Source: Methylobacter sp. (lineage in GTDB: Bacteria; Pseudomonadota; Gammaproteobacteria; Methylococcales; Methylomonadaceae). From it: a stretch of DNA of 64,000 nucleotides. Position 1 is the stretch's first letter, and each line of letters begins with the position of its first letter. The notes beneath the pieces were generated by a model, which saw nothing but the letters and a program-made list of their open reading frames with translations, did not search any database and was not told the origin of the DNA. Location of the stretch: the NCBI RefSeq assembly GCF_004322395.1, contig NZ_SCTW01000118.1, forward strand, positions 1 through 64,000, written 5' to 3'. Shown here piece after piece: positions 8,631-17,597 of the stretch. The position numbers were made by a program, and so were the translations under genes.

Positions 8631-9041
8631 TTATTGATCGATATGTTCATCTTTGTATTATGCAAGCCAATAAAGAATTGGCAGCACCAGCAAAGTGAAC
8701 ATTGTTGAAGACAGGATGCCCTGGTTCCTGATAGCACAGTCGAAACCACAAAGGCTGTCATCAATCAACGTTCAATGTTTTCCAGTTAACAATATTGGCT
8801 TTACCAGCTTAATGTGTTCTAAGATATTGATTTTATAAGTAGCGTTCTTGGTATCTGGAAAATTTTAAATGTTGATTTTCCCGATTTCCTGGTAAGTTTT
8901 GCATGTTGATTAATAATTAAAAATACAATATTTCAAACTAACTGCACAATACGTACACATGCATATACACACTATGGCACCTCGAAAAACCATCCTCCAT
9001 GAGATAATAGCCTCATCTCATTCCATCGGATTCTAGAGCCC
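8631..9041. other. AT-rich spacer without recognisable gene
   Basis: About 400 bases between the lipoprotein gene and the transposase remnant. No ORF with a recognisable product and no repeat beyond short AT-rich stretches. The end of the interval could include the lost left terminus of the insertion sequence, but no inverted repeat was found. Confidence 0.4.
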
Positions 9042-9393
9042 ATGATCAAAGAAAGCCTGTTTGCTGTTGAAGAACGAGAAACTAAGCTGAACAAGTTAGG
9101 TGATGTTCTTTAAATTCTGGACACACATGTCGATTTTACCGCTTCAGCGGCTGCGATTGATTTAGCGGCGCCAAGGCTCTGTCGAGAACGCGGAGGCCGT
9201 CCGCCGTTCCCAACCGGAATCATGGTAAGGACTATTGCAGCGACTTAAATTTCAACTGCTGGATCGCTTGAATTTTCAACGGCTCGCGGGTCTGGCATGG
9301 GAGCCAAATCCTTGATTGCACTCTTTTCCAGGCGTTCCATAAGCGTCTTATGGCCGCCACCAGTGAAACGCTATTTGAAGCCGAAAAGCAAAT
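9042..9393 (+). pseudogene. IS5-family transposase remnant
   Basis: Reading from the ATG at 9042 gives MIKESLFAVEERETKLNKLGDVL, a stop, then LDTHVDFTASAAAIDLAAP and RERGGRPPFPTGIMVRTI. This is the N-terminal part of IS5/IS1478-like transposases (a dimerisation and helix-turn-helix region). After a small internal gap it continues as KFQLLDRLNFQRLAGL and, with frameshifts, SETLFEAEKQI. The DDE catalytic core is absent and several stops and frameshifts are present, so it is a dead fragment. The remaining bases to 9547 contain no gene. Confidence 0.75.
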
Positions 9394-9547
9394 AAAGGGT
9401 CAGAATAAAGAGGGCAGGTTACTTTTCGTCACACCAAGAAAAAAAGATGGGTCTTGAGTTGTGAATGGCCGAGTTTTTGTTTTAGAGGGGCGCAATGTTT
9501 ATGGCTCATAAGAGGCTGTCGGGCAATGCTGCGTCATTTGTTTTGGT

Positions 9548-11734
9548 TTATTCCTGTTGTTTTGCTGTTTCCCGTAATTCTTGCCGAGTTTGCTCCAATA
9601 GCGCGCTTAAGCCTGCGCAGGGGGCTGGGATATCCAGCGCTTTGAGTAAAGCTGCTGCCAGGCCAAAATTTGGGTCATTATTTATAGACTTATTGAAGCT
9701 GCGCCTTGCAATGCCTGCAGCTATTGCGCCATCCGAACAAGCCAGTTCGATCAATTTCGGGTGCAGCACATTGGTACGGTAAACATCCAGTTGTAACAGA
9801 TTACGGTATTCGCATTCCAGTAAGGTTGGATTATCGCTGTAGCAGCCTAACCGACTGATTGGTTTTCCCGACGGTATATCCGTACTGGCAGAACTCATAC
9901 GCGCTTGAAACGCAGTGAAATTTTCACTATCTAGTATCGGCTTGAGTGTCGATTCCAGCTTGCGCTGTTGCTGCTCGTTCCAATTCGACGTCGAGCTTTT
10001 AGTAATAAATGCGCCATCGAGATTAGCTTGCGGCCAGTCAACTCCCTGCAATTCGGCTTCGCGTAGTTCCGCACCTTGTAGTTCCGCCAGGGTTAAATCC
10101 GAGCCCTGAAGTTTTGTATAAACCAAATCCGCACCTTGAAAATTTGCTTCACGCAAGTTGGCACCCTGTAAATTTGCCCCGCGTAGATCTGCACCTTGGA
10201 GTTTCGCCTTACTAAGATCCGCACCCTGCAAATTCGCTCCGCGTAGATCGGCGCTCTGCAGTTTTGCCCAACCCAGGGCAGCGCCCTGCAGATTAGCTCC
10301 TCGCAAATCCGCGCCTTGAAGATCGGCCTCGATCAGCCCCGCACTTTGTAGTTGAGTTCCGCCCAAAATCGCGCCCTGCAATTGCGTTTTGTCCCAACCG
10401 ACTACGCCTTGCAGCTTCGCTTTTAACAGGATCGCGCCTTGCAACTGTACGTGACGAAGATCGGCTTTGGGCAACACGGCCCCGAAAAAATTGGCGAAGC
10501 GCAGATCGCGATGTTGTAAATTGAGCCCGTCAAATTCTTTAAACGCAGCGTCGCGCACCTGTTTATCGGGATCTATTGCTCGGGTCAATAGCGATAAAGA
10601 CACCCCTTTGGGCACCAGCCTGGCTTCTCTGAGATTCAGGTTGCGCGAAAATAAATCCAAATTGAACCATGAACAGGGACCGAGCATTACCTGGAGAATG
10701 GATGCTTCGGACTTTTCAGCCAGCGCTAGCGAGGTGCAAGAAACAACATCGTATTTATGGGCAGCGACACTCAGCCATGATTCAGGTACTTTACGGATCA
10801 ACCAATCTTCGAAGTAACTGGGAGTATCCTCAGATTTGCCTTTATCCGGGGCGTAATAAGTTTGTACGGTAATACTGCCGGGTATCACTGCGATAATACT
10901 GATCAGAATAATCACGGGCACAGAGACTAATAAAAAAATCATGCCCTTAGGTTCAGTTTCAGGCTGTAACATAGGGCGGTGAATAATTTCACGCGCGGCC
11001 AGGTTCGGCCAGCGGCGTTGAATTGATCGCGTTAGCCGGTTCCATCCGAGGGTGCTTAAATACCGGAGCCAAGCAGGCCAATAACCCAGCAAGCGAACGC
11101 CAAAGTTTCTCCACCATTCCCTGGCCCGGTCTTGAGGTGAGGCGATTAACGGCCACAAGGTAATCAGCATAGCTGCATCAATCCAAACTGCGAAGCGCTG
11201 CGACCAAGTGATAACTTCGTCGTGAAACGGCAGGAAACGAATTTGTGCGGCTAGCAACATTAATAAAGGTAAAGCAATAACAGTAATACCCACCACCAAG
11301 GATAGCAGCCAGCGGATCAGCCAGACTTCAGAACGCCCTGCGATCAGGTGAGTGAAAGGAAAGATGAACAAGCGGTCGCGCACTTGTTGTCCGGCCGGCG
11401 TATCGGGAAGGTCGCGGTCTAGATGCCAAAGTTTGCAAGAGAGCAGTTCCAATTGCATCAGCAGGTTGAAATGCAGTAGGACTACCATCCACGGCACAAA
11501 GGAATAAAAAGCAGTAAGCGGCAGATCCACATCCAGAATCGGGAGTTTGACCGGACTGATGCGCAGCAGGTCCTCATGCGTTGTGCCCCAGACGATAACG
11601 CCAAGATAGGTGACGAATGCCAAAAATGCGACATGTAGCGTCGCCACAGTTTGAGATGCAGAGTTGGCAGCTTCCAGAAGTTTCTCGATATGCGATGAGA
11701 GTTCGTCGTTGATTTGCGGTACCGGATCGGACAT
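9548..11734 (-). CDS. Membrane-anchored pentapeptide-repeat protein
   Basis: 728 residues. Five hydrophobic segments in the first 300 residues (about 30-50, 72-95, 141-165, 183-203, 269-290) anchor it in the inner membrane. A region of about 100 residues follows, then a long pentapeptide-repeat tract (about 395-590) with the consensus A[D/N]LxG. Here the tract is strikingly regular as a ten-residue unit, LQGADLRGAN and variants, which should fold as a right-handed quadrilateral beta helix. A C-terminal domain of about 130 residues with several Cys and no known motif completes it. Pentapeptide proteins may act as protein-interaction scaffolds; the target is unknown. The gene is isolated on both sides. 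Confidence 0.8.
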   Translation of the reverse strand: MSDPVPQINDELSSHIEKLLEAANSASQTVATLHVAFLAFVTYLGVIVWGTTHEDLLRISPVKLPILDVDLPLTAFYSFVPWMVVLLHFNLLMQLELLSCKLWHLDRDLPDTPAGQQVRDRLFIFPFTHLIAGRSEVWLIRWLLSLVVGITVIALPLLMLLAAQIRFLPFHDEVITWSQRFAVWIDAAMLITLWPLIASPQDRAREWWRNFGVRLLGYWPAWLRYLSTLGWNRLTRSIQRRWPNLAAREIIHRPMLQPETEPKGMIFLLVSVPVIILISIIAVIPGSITVQTYYAPDKGKSEDTPSYFEDWLIRKVPESWLSVAAHKYDVVSCTSLALAEKSEASILQVMLGPCSWFNLDLFSRNLNLREARLVPKGVSLSLLTRAIDPDKQVRDAAFKEFDGLNLQHRDLRFANFFGAVLPKADLRHVQLQGAILLKAKLQGVVGWDKTQLQGAILGGTQLQSAGLIEADLQGADLRGANLQGAALGWAKLQSADLRGANLQGADLSKAKLQGADLRGANLQGANLREANFQGADLVYTKLQGSDLTLAELQGAELREAELQGVDWPQANLDGAFITKSSTSNWNEQQQRKLESTLKPILDSENFTAFQARMSSASTDIPSGKPISRLGCYSDNPTLLECEYRNLLQLDVYRTNVLHPKLIELACSDGAIAAGIARRSFNKSINNDPNFGLAAALLKALDIPAPCAGLSALLEQTRQELRETAKQQE

Positions 11735-12048
11735 GGCGGTTGGGCTGGTTATTGTTGATGTTTAAGTTTTGTGGAGTATAGGTCAAATAAGGACATGCAT
11801 TATGGATAAAGCTTCAAAGCCTAATATAGTGCGTAAAGATTACCGCCTATTTTGATAGATTAACAACACTCATCAACGGATGAGCTGTACAAAAACATCT
11901 GTAGCCGGTTAAAAAGTCCGGCGTTAGCAGCAATGCACGTTTTTAGCTAGAAGATAATCGGGCGATAGACCATGGGTTATCTTAAGCGGCTAAATTTATA
12001 CGGTTAGATTCACTTAAGGAAGAGCTGAACAAATTGATTCCATTCATG

Positions 12049-12160
12049 GTTCGACAAGGCTCTCCTGAGTACAGTCGAAGCCTGTCATGAGCTTGTCGAA
12101 TGGGACTCACCACGAACGGAATCGACAACTTACCGTTCATCCTGAGCCTATCGAAGGATT
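12049..12160. repeat. Dispersed intergenic repeat (TTCGACAAGGCTCTCCTGAG type), copy 1
   Basis: Contains TTCGACAAGGCTCTCCTGAG, then GAGCTTGTCGAA and CTGAGCCTATCGAAGG, words in both orientations that can fold on each other. Related blocks occur at 41403-41470 and 45808-45850, always between genes. This resembles the short intergenic repeats that are abundant in many gammaproteobacteria. Confidence 0.55.
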
Positions 12161-12212
12161 TAATCAGCGCTTCCTTAATACTGCCTTTTCGCATCATTAA
12201 AAAACGGAGTGC

Positions 12213-12236
12213 CGGGCAACGAAAAACGGTTGCCCG
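12213..12236. repeat. Short hairpin repeat, copy 2
   Basis: GGGCAAC and GTTGCCC arms around a GAAAAACG loop, closely related to the hairpin at 1679-1707. It lies ten bases past the stop of the small membrane protein on the minus strand and could serve as its 3' hairpin. Confidence 0.5.
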
Positions 12237-12245
12237 TCTATGAGG

Positions 12246-12581
12246 CTATGTTAAAAGATCAACGCCAACATTGAGTAACGTAAGTACCAAGCTTCCCACC
12301 AATGCGGGCCAAAAGCCTTGAACGCGAATGCCCGGAACCAGCGCCGCTACCAGCCAAAGCATCAGTGCGTTGATTACTAATAGAAAAAGCCCAAAGCTGA
12401 GAATGGTGAGGGGTAATGTGAGCACAATCATGATCGGTTTTACGATTGCGTTCACTAAACCGAGAACAATTGCGCCGATCAACGCGGATCTCCAACCTTC
12501 TATTTGAACGCCTCGGACGAAGTAGGCCATAAGCAGCAATAAGCCTGCCGTCAAAATTAAATGCGCGAAAAACGAGACCAT
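12246..12581 (-). CDS. Phage-holin-4-superfamily small membrane protein (YvlD-like)
   Basis: 111 residues, almost entirely hydrophobic, with four predicted membrane helices (about 3-22, 31-48, 55-79, 88-108) and the family pattern of GWRSALIGAIVLGLVNAIVK and PLTILSFGLFLLVINALMLW. These proteins are annotated as holin superfamily IV or YvlD but are ordinary chromosomal inner-membrane proteins of unknown function. The ATG at 12581 is chosen because GGAGG lies just upstream; the track start is four codons earlier and overlaps that ribosome site. Single gene; the 260 bases upstream contain only a short GTAGCGG/CCGCTAC hairpin. Confidence 0.85.
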   Translation of the reverse strand: MVSFFAHLILTAGLLLLMAYFVRGVQIEGWRSALIGAIVLGLVNAIVKPIMIVLTLPLTILSFGLFLLVINALMLWLVAALVPGIRVQGFWPALVGSLVLTLLNVGVDLLT

Positions 12582-12843
12582 AAATACCTCCAATCAGTTT
12601 TTAAAGCTGTAAGGCGTAGCGGGATCACCGCTACGGTTGCATGGATAGATATTTGTTCCCTGGCAAGTCAGCCCAGTATGACAGGCTGTTGCCAATCGGA
12701 TAAGCCGGGCATGTTTTCTATGTCCGACACTTGAAGATGAGTTCCATGAAAACCAATGGAGCCAAATGGATCTGAAATCAATGGAAAAATCGAAATAAAC
12801 CAATAGAGTCAGATTCCGGGTATCGCAATAATGCCAATGAAGA

Positions 12844-13635
12844 TCAAAACCACATTAACTTGGCCGCCATCACAAACAGCAGCAGCGAAAAATAGCGTTT
12901 TAGCTTTTCCGCAGGCAGCTTATGAGCCAGCTTTGCGCCTATCGGGGCGGTATAGGTGCTGGTTAATACGATGCCTAGAAAAGAGGGGATATAAATATAG
13001 CCCAAACTCCAGTCAGGCAACTGCACCATATCTCTACCCAATAGTGCATAGCCTATGGTTCCGACGATGGCTATCGGCAAGCCGCAAGCGCTGGCTATGG
13101 CTACTGCATTGCGCATCGGCGTTTGAAAATGGACTAAAAAAGGCACAATAAGCGTACCGCCGCCTATTCCCAGCAGTGATGCCAAAAGCCCGATTAGGCC
13201 TGATATGCCCAAATCCAATTTTTTGGACGGTTGCTGCTGTCCTGGCTTTGGCTGCAATTGCAAAGCCATTTGCACGCCCACGCCTAATAAATAGATGGTA
13301 AACATAAAGCGCAATACGCCACCGGCTATATGATCTGCGATTACGGATCCGACCGCCGCGCCGACCATAATCCCCGGCCCCAAGGCCAATACTCTATCCC
13401 ATAATACGGAGCCCAATCGATGGTGCGCAAGCACCGAAAAGGATGAGGTAAAAACAATGGTCGCCAGCGAGGTTGCCACCGACATGATCATAACCAGTTC
13501 TGCTGGGAATCCTTTTGCCGCAAACAACATCGCTAAAACCGGCACAATAATCAGGCCGCCGCCTATCCCGAAAAGTCCTGCCATCAATCCCGCGACTGCG
13601 CCCAGTAAAATACTGGCTAAAAAAATTGCTATCAC
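12844..13635 (-). CDS. TauE/SafE-family sulfite/organosulfonate exporter-like permease
   Basis: 263 residues, GTG start with GGGGA upstream. Seven to eight membrane helices in two related halves, each beginning with the family's glycine-rich pattern (GLMAGLFGIGGGLIIVP near the N terminus; LASLLGIGGGTLIVPFL in the second half). Members export anions such as sulfite, sulfoacetate or taurine-derived compounds across the inner membrane; the substrate is not predictable here. It is divergent from cca with a gap of about 100 bases and has no sulfur-metabolism neighbour. Confidence 0.88.
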   Translation of the reverse strand: MIAIFLASILLGAVAGLMAGLFGIGGGLIIVPVLAMLFAAKGFPAELVMIMSVATSLATIVFTSSFSVLAHHRLGSVLWDRVLALGPGIMVGAAVGSVIADHIAGGVLRFMFTIYLLGVGVQMALQLQPKPGQQQPSKKLDLGISGLIGLLASLLGIGGGTLIVPFLVHFQTPMRNAVAIASACGLPIAIVGTIGYALLGRDMVQLPDWSLGYIYIPSFLGIVLTSTYTAPIGAKLAHKLPAEKLKRYFSLLLFVMAAKLMWF

Positions 13636-13741
13636 TTTATTCCCCTGATTATCTGTTGGACTACTGTACCGGCATTATGCCTTTTTTTGAATAAGGCTGT
13701 GCTATTCTAGGCGCATTATTTAAACGGTTTGAGAAAAATCA

Positions 13742-14986
13742 GTGGAAATATATCTTGTAGGCGGGGCGGTGCGCGATAAATTACTTGGACTTCCGGTCAA
13801 GGAGCGGGACTGGGTGGTAATCGGCGAGACTCCCGAATCCATGGTGAAGCAGGGTTTCCGGCCGGTAGGCAAGGATTTTCCGGTATTTTTGCATCCGCAA
13901 AGCAATGAAGAATATGCGTTGGCCAGAACCGAAAGAAAAACCGCGCCCGGCTATAAAGGCTTCACGGTACATGCATTGCCCGATGTCAGTTTGGAGCAGG
14001 ACCTGATCCGCCGTGACTTGACGATCAATGCAATGGCGATGACGCCGCAGGGCGAGCTCATTGATCCTTACGGCGGACAACCTGATCTTGAACAACGTAT
14101 TTTTCGGCATATTTCACCGGCATTTGCCGAAGACCCGGTGCGGATATTGCGCGTCGCCCGTTTTGCCGCCCGCTACGGCCGTTTGGGTTTTACGCTGGCA
14201 GAGGAAACCCGTGTTTTGATGCAATCCATGGTAACGGCGGGGGAGGTCGATCATCTGGTTCCTGAACGGGTATGGGCCGAATTGTTTAAGGCGCTTAATG
14301 AAAAATCACCAAGTGCTTTTTTTTATACTTTAAAAGATTGCATGGCGCTGGATAAAATTTTCCCGGAAATAAGCTGCTTATTCGGCGTACCGCAGCCGGA
14401 AAAATATCACCCTGAAATCGATACCGGCATTCATACCATGCTCAGTTTGGAGCAAGCGGTCCATTTGTCATCTAACCCCGAAGTCAGGTTTGCGGCGTTA
14501 GTCCACGATTTGGGCAAGGGCGTATCGCCCAAAGCCAACTTGCCGCATCATCATAGGCATGAAACTCATGGCCTGCCTCTATTGGAACAGATGTGCACCC
14601 GGTTACGAGTGCCTAACTCGTTTAAATCATTGGCCATGCAAGTCATGGAATACCATACTCATTGCCACCGGGCTTTTGAATTACGCGCCTCAACATTAGC
14701 AGACATGCTGGCAGCTCTGGGGGCCTTTAAGCCGGCCAATAAATTGCCTGAGTTTTTGTTGGCCTGCGAGGCGGATGCCAGAGGCAGAACCGGATTTGAA
14801 AATTCTCCCTATCCTCAAGCCAAACTGTTAAGCGGTGCGGCCAAGGCGGCTGCTTCAGTTGACACATCGGCTATTCTGAACGGAGAACTTAAAGGTTCGC
14901 AGATCGGTGAGGCGATTCGCCGTTTGCGCATTGAAGCTGTCGCCGAGTTTATTAAATCGTGCGGGAAAACATCACGCACGGATTGA
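13742..14986 (+). CDS. cca: CCA-adding tRNA nucleotidyltransferase
   Basis: 414 residues, matching the gammaproteobacterial Cca length. It repairs or adds the 3'-CCA end of tRNAs using CTP and ATP. The N terminus has the nucleotidyltransferase signature YLVGGAVRDKLLG followed by ERDWVV with the catalytic carboxylates. RRDLTINAMAM (about 96-106) and the RxxRFAAR segment (about 137) fit class II enzymes. A C-terminal HD domain is present (VHDLGKG, about 255), as in the multifunctional form with phosphatase/phosphodiesterase activity. The start is GTG at 13742, directly opening the conserved N terminus; the ribosome site is weak. Divergent from the TauE/SafE gene. Confidence 0.95.
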   Translation: MEIYLVGGAVRDKLLGLPVKERDWVVIGETPESMVKQGFRPVGKDFPVFLHPQSNEEYALARTERKTAPGYKGFTVHALPDVSLEQDLIRRDLTINAMAMTPQGELIDPYGGQPDLEQRIFRHISPAFAEDPVRILRVARFAARYGRLGFTLAEETRVLMQSMVTAGEVDHLVPERVWAELFKALNEKSPSAFFYTLKDCMALDKIFPEISCLFGVPQPEKYHPEIDTGIHTMLSLEQAVHLSSNPEVRFAALVHDLGKGVSPKANLPHHHRHETHGLPLLEQMCTRLRVPNSFKSLAMQVMEYHTHCHRAFELRASTLADMLAALGAFKPANKLPEFLLACEADARGRTGFENSPYPQAKLLSGAAKAAASVDTSAILNGELKGSQIGEAIRRLRIEAVAEFIKSCGKTSRTD

Positions 14987-15488
14987 TCAGATTGGGCAGG
15001 CGAGTCCTTATATGCTCTTTCAGTCTATGCATAATTGTTTCCGCCGGTTCCCTTTTGCTATGAAAAGCATCAGAAGCAATGAATTTTCCGGAATTCTGGC
15101 CTCCCATATGAGTAGCCTATTTTTTCGATTGATTCACGCATGTCCGGCAATCTTCAGCAATCATTACTGTATCCCTGAGGTATCCCCATGAATTGTCGTA
15201 CAGTCAATAAATTAACTGGGGCAGGCTGGAAAAAATCAGGTCATTTTCTAAGTTGACGTTTTTTAATAAAAAATTGTTTGCAACAGAACTCCGATAGTTC
15301 TTGGTGTGGAAGGATAATGATCCATTAGTCTTTTACTTAAAAAACTATATTATATTGATCATAATAATATTTTGTGAGGATGCCCTAGGTTCAGGGTAGA
15401 ATTAAAACTGAAATTTATTTTTTACTCCTCCCCCTAATTATTCTGTATCTTAATTTATGCGGCTCATCATGCCACGCTATACAGGTAA
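14987..15488. other. Spacer between cca and the cyclic-nucleotide-binding gene
   Basis: About 500 bases with no supported gene. It contains a 14-base match (CTGAGGTATCCCCA, 15175-15188) to the arm of the inverted-repeat element at the window start, then an AT-rich stretch (15320-15420) that could hold the promoter of the next gene. Confidence 0.45.
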
Positions 15489-16013
15489 TTGGTCAGCGAT
15501 CAGGGATATAAGGTCTTGAAAGATCCAATTAAAGAAATAGTTGCCGACTCGAAGTTTGCGGAAGGAGTCGCCTGGGTACGCCGTCATTTTCTGGCTAACG
15601 AGGTTATTGTTAAAGAGGGTGAGTTGGGTAATTCTTTGTTCTTCATTGAAGAAGGAAAGTTGAGGGTCTCAGTTCATGTAGAATTGGAGGAACGTCGAAG
15701 AGTCCAGCCGGGAATTAGTGACTTAGAGCAAGGTGAAATATTCGGCGAGACTTGCCTATATGAATCGCGTGCACGGACGGCTTCTGTTATAGCAGTAACC
15801 GATGGCTGCTTGCTGGAAATCGATGGGGAAAAGCTTAATGCTTATTTGAATGAACATCCAGTTCAGGGATATTTATTTTTTAGAAGATTATTCGAGATTC
15901 TTTTTGAGCGAATGGGTCGCAGTAATCATACTATCGAACATCTGTTGGCATGGGGACTTAAAGCTCATGGAATAGATGTTTATTTGCAAACCGATCAGAT
16001 AAAACAATCTTGA
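15489..16013 (+). CDS. Cyclic nucleotide-binding domain protein
   Basis: 174 residues made almost wholly of one cNMP-binding beta-barrel domain (about 35-150). It contains EGELGNSLFFIEEGKLRVSV, LEQGEIFGETCLYESRARTASVIAVTDGCLLEID and the GE...R phosphate-binding cassette (FGETCLYESRARTAS). No DNA-binding helix-turn-helix follows, so it is not a CRP-type regulator; it may be a stand-alone ligand sensor. The track start is TTG with no clear ribosome site, so the true start may be a few codons downstream. It stands alone, and whether it binds cAMP, cGMP or nothing is unknown. Confidence 0.8.
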   Translation: MVSDQGYKVLKDPIKEIVADSKFAEGVAWVRRHFLANEVIVKEGELGNSLFFIEEGKLRVSVHVELEERRRVQPGISDLEQGEIFGETCLYESRARTASVIAVTDGCLLEIDGEKLNAYLNEHPVQGYLFFRRLFEILFERMGRSNHTIEHLLAWGLKAHGIDVYLQTDQIKQS

Positions 16014-16221
16014 ATTCATTGCGATAAGCGGACTTTTGATTATTTCTTCTCGCTCACACGCTGACGTTTTACGGAGCTTTTCTGCATAAGACAGGCTAAG
16101 TCAGTTCATTAGCGGTTTAATTGTTGAGTTAGTTTGATTCTGCGCGGAATGGTGTTGAATAATGCATGAAAGATCATTATAGTTAAATCCCTTTTGCCAC
16201 CCTGTGTTGTAAATCATAATC

Positions 16222-16704
16222 ATGCCTTCTTTTGACATCATTTCAGAATTCGACAAACACGAGCTTACTAACGCCGTTGACCAGGCCAATAAGGAAGTCA
16301 GCACGCGCTTTGATTTTAAAGGTACCGACTCAAGCTTTGAATTGAATGACGATAAAGTGATCATGATCTCCCAATCGACGTTTCAGTTACAGCAATTGTT
16401 CAGTGTTATCTGCTCCAAACTCACGCGACGCGGCATTGATATAGCTTGTATGGAGACGGGCGACCCAAAGCCTAGCGGTAAGGGGATGCGTCAGGAAATC
16501 ATTATGAAGCAAGGTCTGGATAAGGAGCTGGCCAAAAAAATCGTCAAATTGATCAAGGATAAAAAACTGAAAGTCCAGGCGGCCATTCAAGGCGACCAGG
16601 TTAGGGTGACCGGAAAAAACCGGGACGATCTGCAAAGCGTCATTAAAATGCTTAGAGAAGAAAAGCTGGAAATGCCGTTGCAGTTTGAAAATTTCAGAGA
16701 TTAA
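16222..16704 (+). CDS. yajQ: YajQ-family nucleotide-binding protein
   Basis: 160 residues, the standard length. It has the conserved N terminus MPSFDIISEFDKHELTNAVDQ, FDFKGTDSSFEL, and the C-terminal DKELAKKIVKLIKDKKLKVQ...VRVTGKNRDDLQ segments of the duplicated ferredoxin-like fold. YajQ proteins bind nucleotides and tRNA; in Xanthomonas and Pseudomonas they bind cyclic di-GMP and act with a transcription regulator. The stop codon overlaps the converging CPBP gene by four bases. The sequence shows no regulatory feature. Confidence 0.95.
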   Translation: MPSFDIISEFDKHELTNAVDQANKEVSTRFDFKGTDSSFELNDDKVIMISQSTFQLQQLFSVICSKLTRRGIDIACMETGDPKPSGKGMRQEIIMKQGLDKELAKKIVKLIKDKKLKVQAAIQGDQVRVTGKNRDDLQSVIKMLREEKLEMPLQFENFRD

Positions 16705-17597
16705 AGTAAAACCTTATGAAGCTTCACCCACGGTTTTTTATAAATAAAATAGCCGATAATCGCAAGGCTAAGCCATCCGGTGACTAAAGGCCCGATGACT
16801 CCGTCATAACTACTGACCAGATAAATATAGTCAGAGCTAAAATCGGTATTAAACACGCTCTTGCTCATTTTGATTTGCCACACCCAGCAGGTGTGGCAGC
16901 CGATACATAATCCCAAGCTTTCTTTTACCTGTGCCCTGAGGATTCCAAGAAAAATACCTACCATCAACAACGCTAAAAATGCCGATAGAATTTCCGGGTT
17001 CAGCAAATTGGCGAATGCTTCGCCAAGCAATGTAAAACCGCTTAATACTTGAACCTGTTGAGCAGGTATTTCGGTTTGGCTGTCCAGAAAATGCAACGCG
17101 GCATAATAAGCTGAGCTGAATAAAATTGCCGCGGTGACGGGCAACTTCTTTTTTAAGCCGGCAAATAAAATGCCTCGAAAAATAGGTTCCTCAATCATTG
17201 AAACCAACAGTCCTACCGATAACGCAATAAGCATTTTTTTAGCCACCAAGCCAGCCGTCCATGTATGGGCTTCGTCTATTACATTGATTCCAAGGGCATA
17301 CTGGACGATAAACACCGGCATCAAGGTAATTAATCCTAAGCCAAACCCTAGCAATAGTTGCTTTAAAAATAAAGGTCTTGCAGCAAACCCTAAATCCGCC
17401 TTGTTAAATTTCAGATAGGCCATGGCTGGAAAAATACTCAGCACTAAAAATAACTGTGTTGATTTGGTAATTATTTTCGATAAAGAAAAGTCAGTCTCTA
17501 CATTCTGCAGAACAAGATAGCCTACGATGCAAGCTAATGAGGCAGTCGCCAGTAATACCAGAAGAGGCACTATTGAATAAACGATATATCTCAGCAT
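16701..17597 (-). CDS. CPBP-family intramembrane glutamic protease
   Basis: 298 residues with about eight hydrophobic helices. The catalytic signature EExxxR is present (MIEEPIFRGILF, about residues 135-146), as is the downstream conserved His region (YYAALHFLDS, about 165-174) and a later polar patch LGLCIGCHTCW. CPBP/Abi proteases are related to Rce1 prenyl-CAAX proteases; in bacteria some give immunity to bacteriocins or regulate membrane proteins. The role here is unknown. The start overlaps the rsmE stop by seven bases (ATGCTGA), so it is coupled to bioA-rsmE. Confidence 0.85.
   Translation of the reverse strand: MLRYIVYSIVPLLVLLATASLACIVGYLVLQNVETDFSLSKIITKSTQLFLVLSIFPAMAYLKFNKADLGFAARPLFLKQLLLGFGLGLITLMPVFIVQYALGINVIDEAHTWTAGLVAKKMLIALSVGLLVSMIEEPIFRGILFAGLKKKLPVTAAILFSSAYYAALHFLDSQTEIPAQQVQVLSGFTLLGEAFANLLNPEILSAFLALLMVGIFLGILRAQVKESLGLCIGCHTCWVWQIKMSKSVFNTDFSSDYIYLVSSYDGVIGPLVTGWLSLAIIGYFIYKKPWVKLHKVLL

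Larger units (their letters stand above)
11735..12245. other. Gene-free spacer with dispersed repeats
   Basis: About 510 bases with no supported gene; the 71-codon track ORF at 11982-12197 is made of repeat sequence. It includes a dispersed repeat of the TTCGACAAGGCTCTCCTGAG / GAGCTTGTCGAA type (12049-12160), also seen near 41404 and 45808, and the hairpin repeat at 12213-12236. Confidence 0.55.

Noticed and set aside
9395-9547. Remaining right end of the IS remnant
   Set aside because: No terminal inverted repeat or transposase coding found in this segment, so the element boundary was not extended.
11982-12197. 71-codon minus-strand ORF between pentapeptide and holin-like genes
   Set aside because: Built from dispersed intergenic repeat sequence and lacking a recognisable product.
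12594-12803. 69-codon minus-strand ORF before the holin-like gene
   Set aside because: Poor composition for a protein, no ribosome site or family; contains only a small GTAGCGG hairpin.
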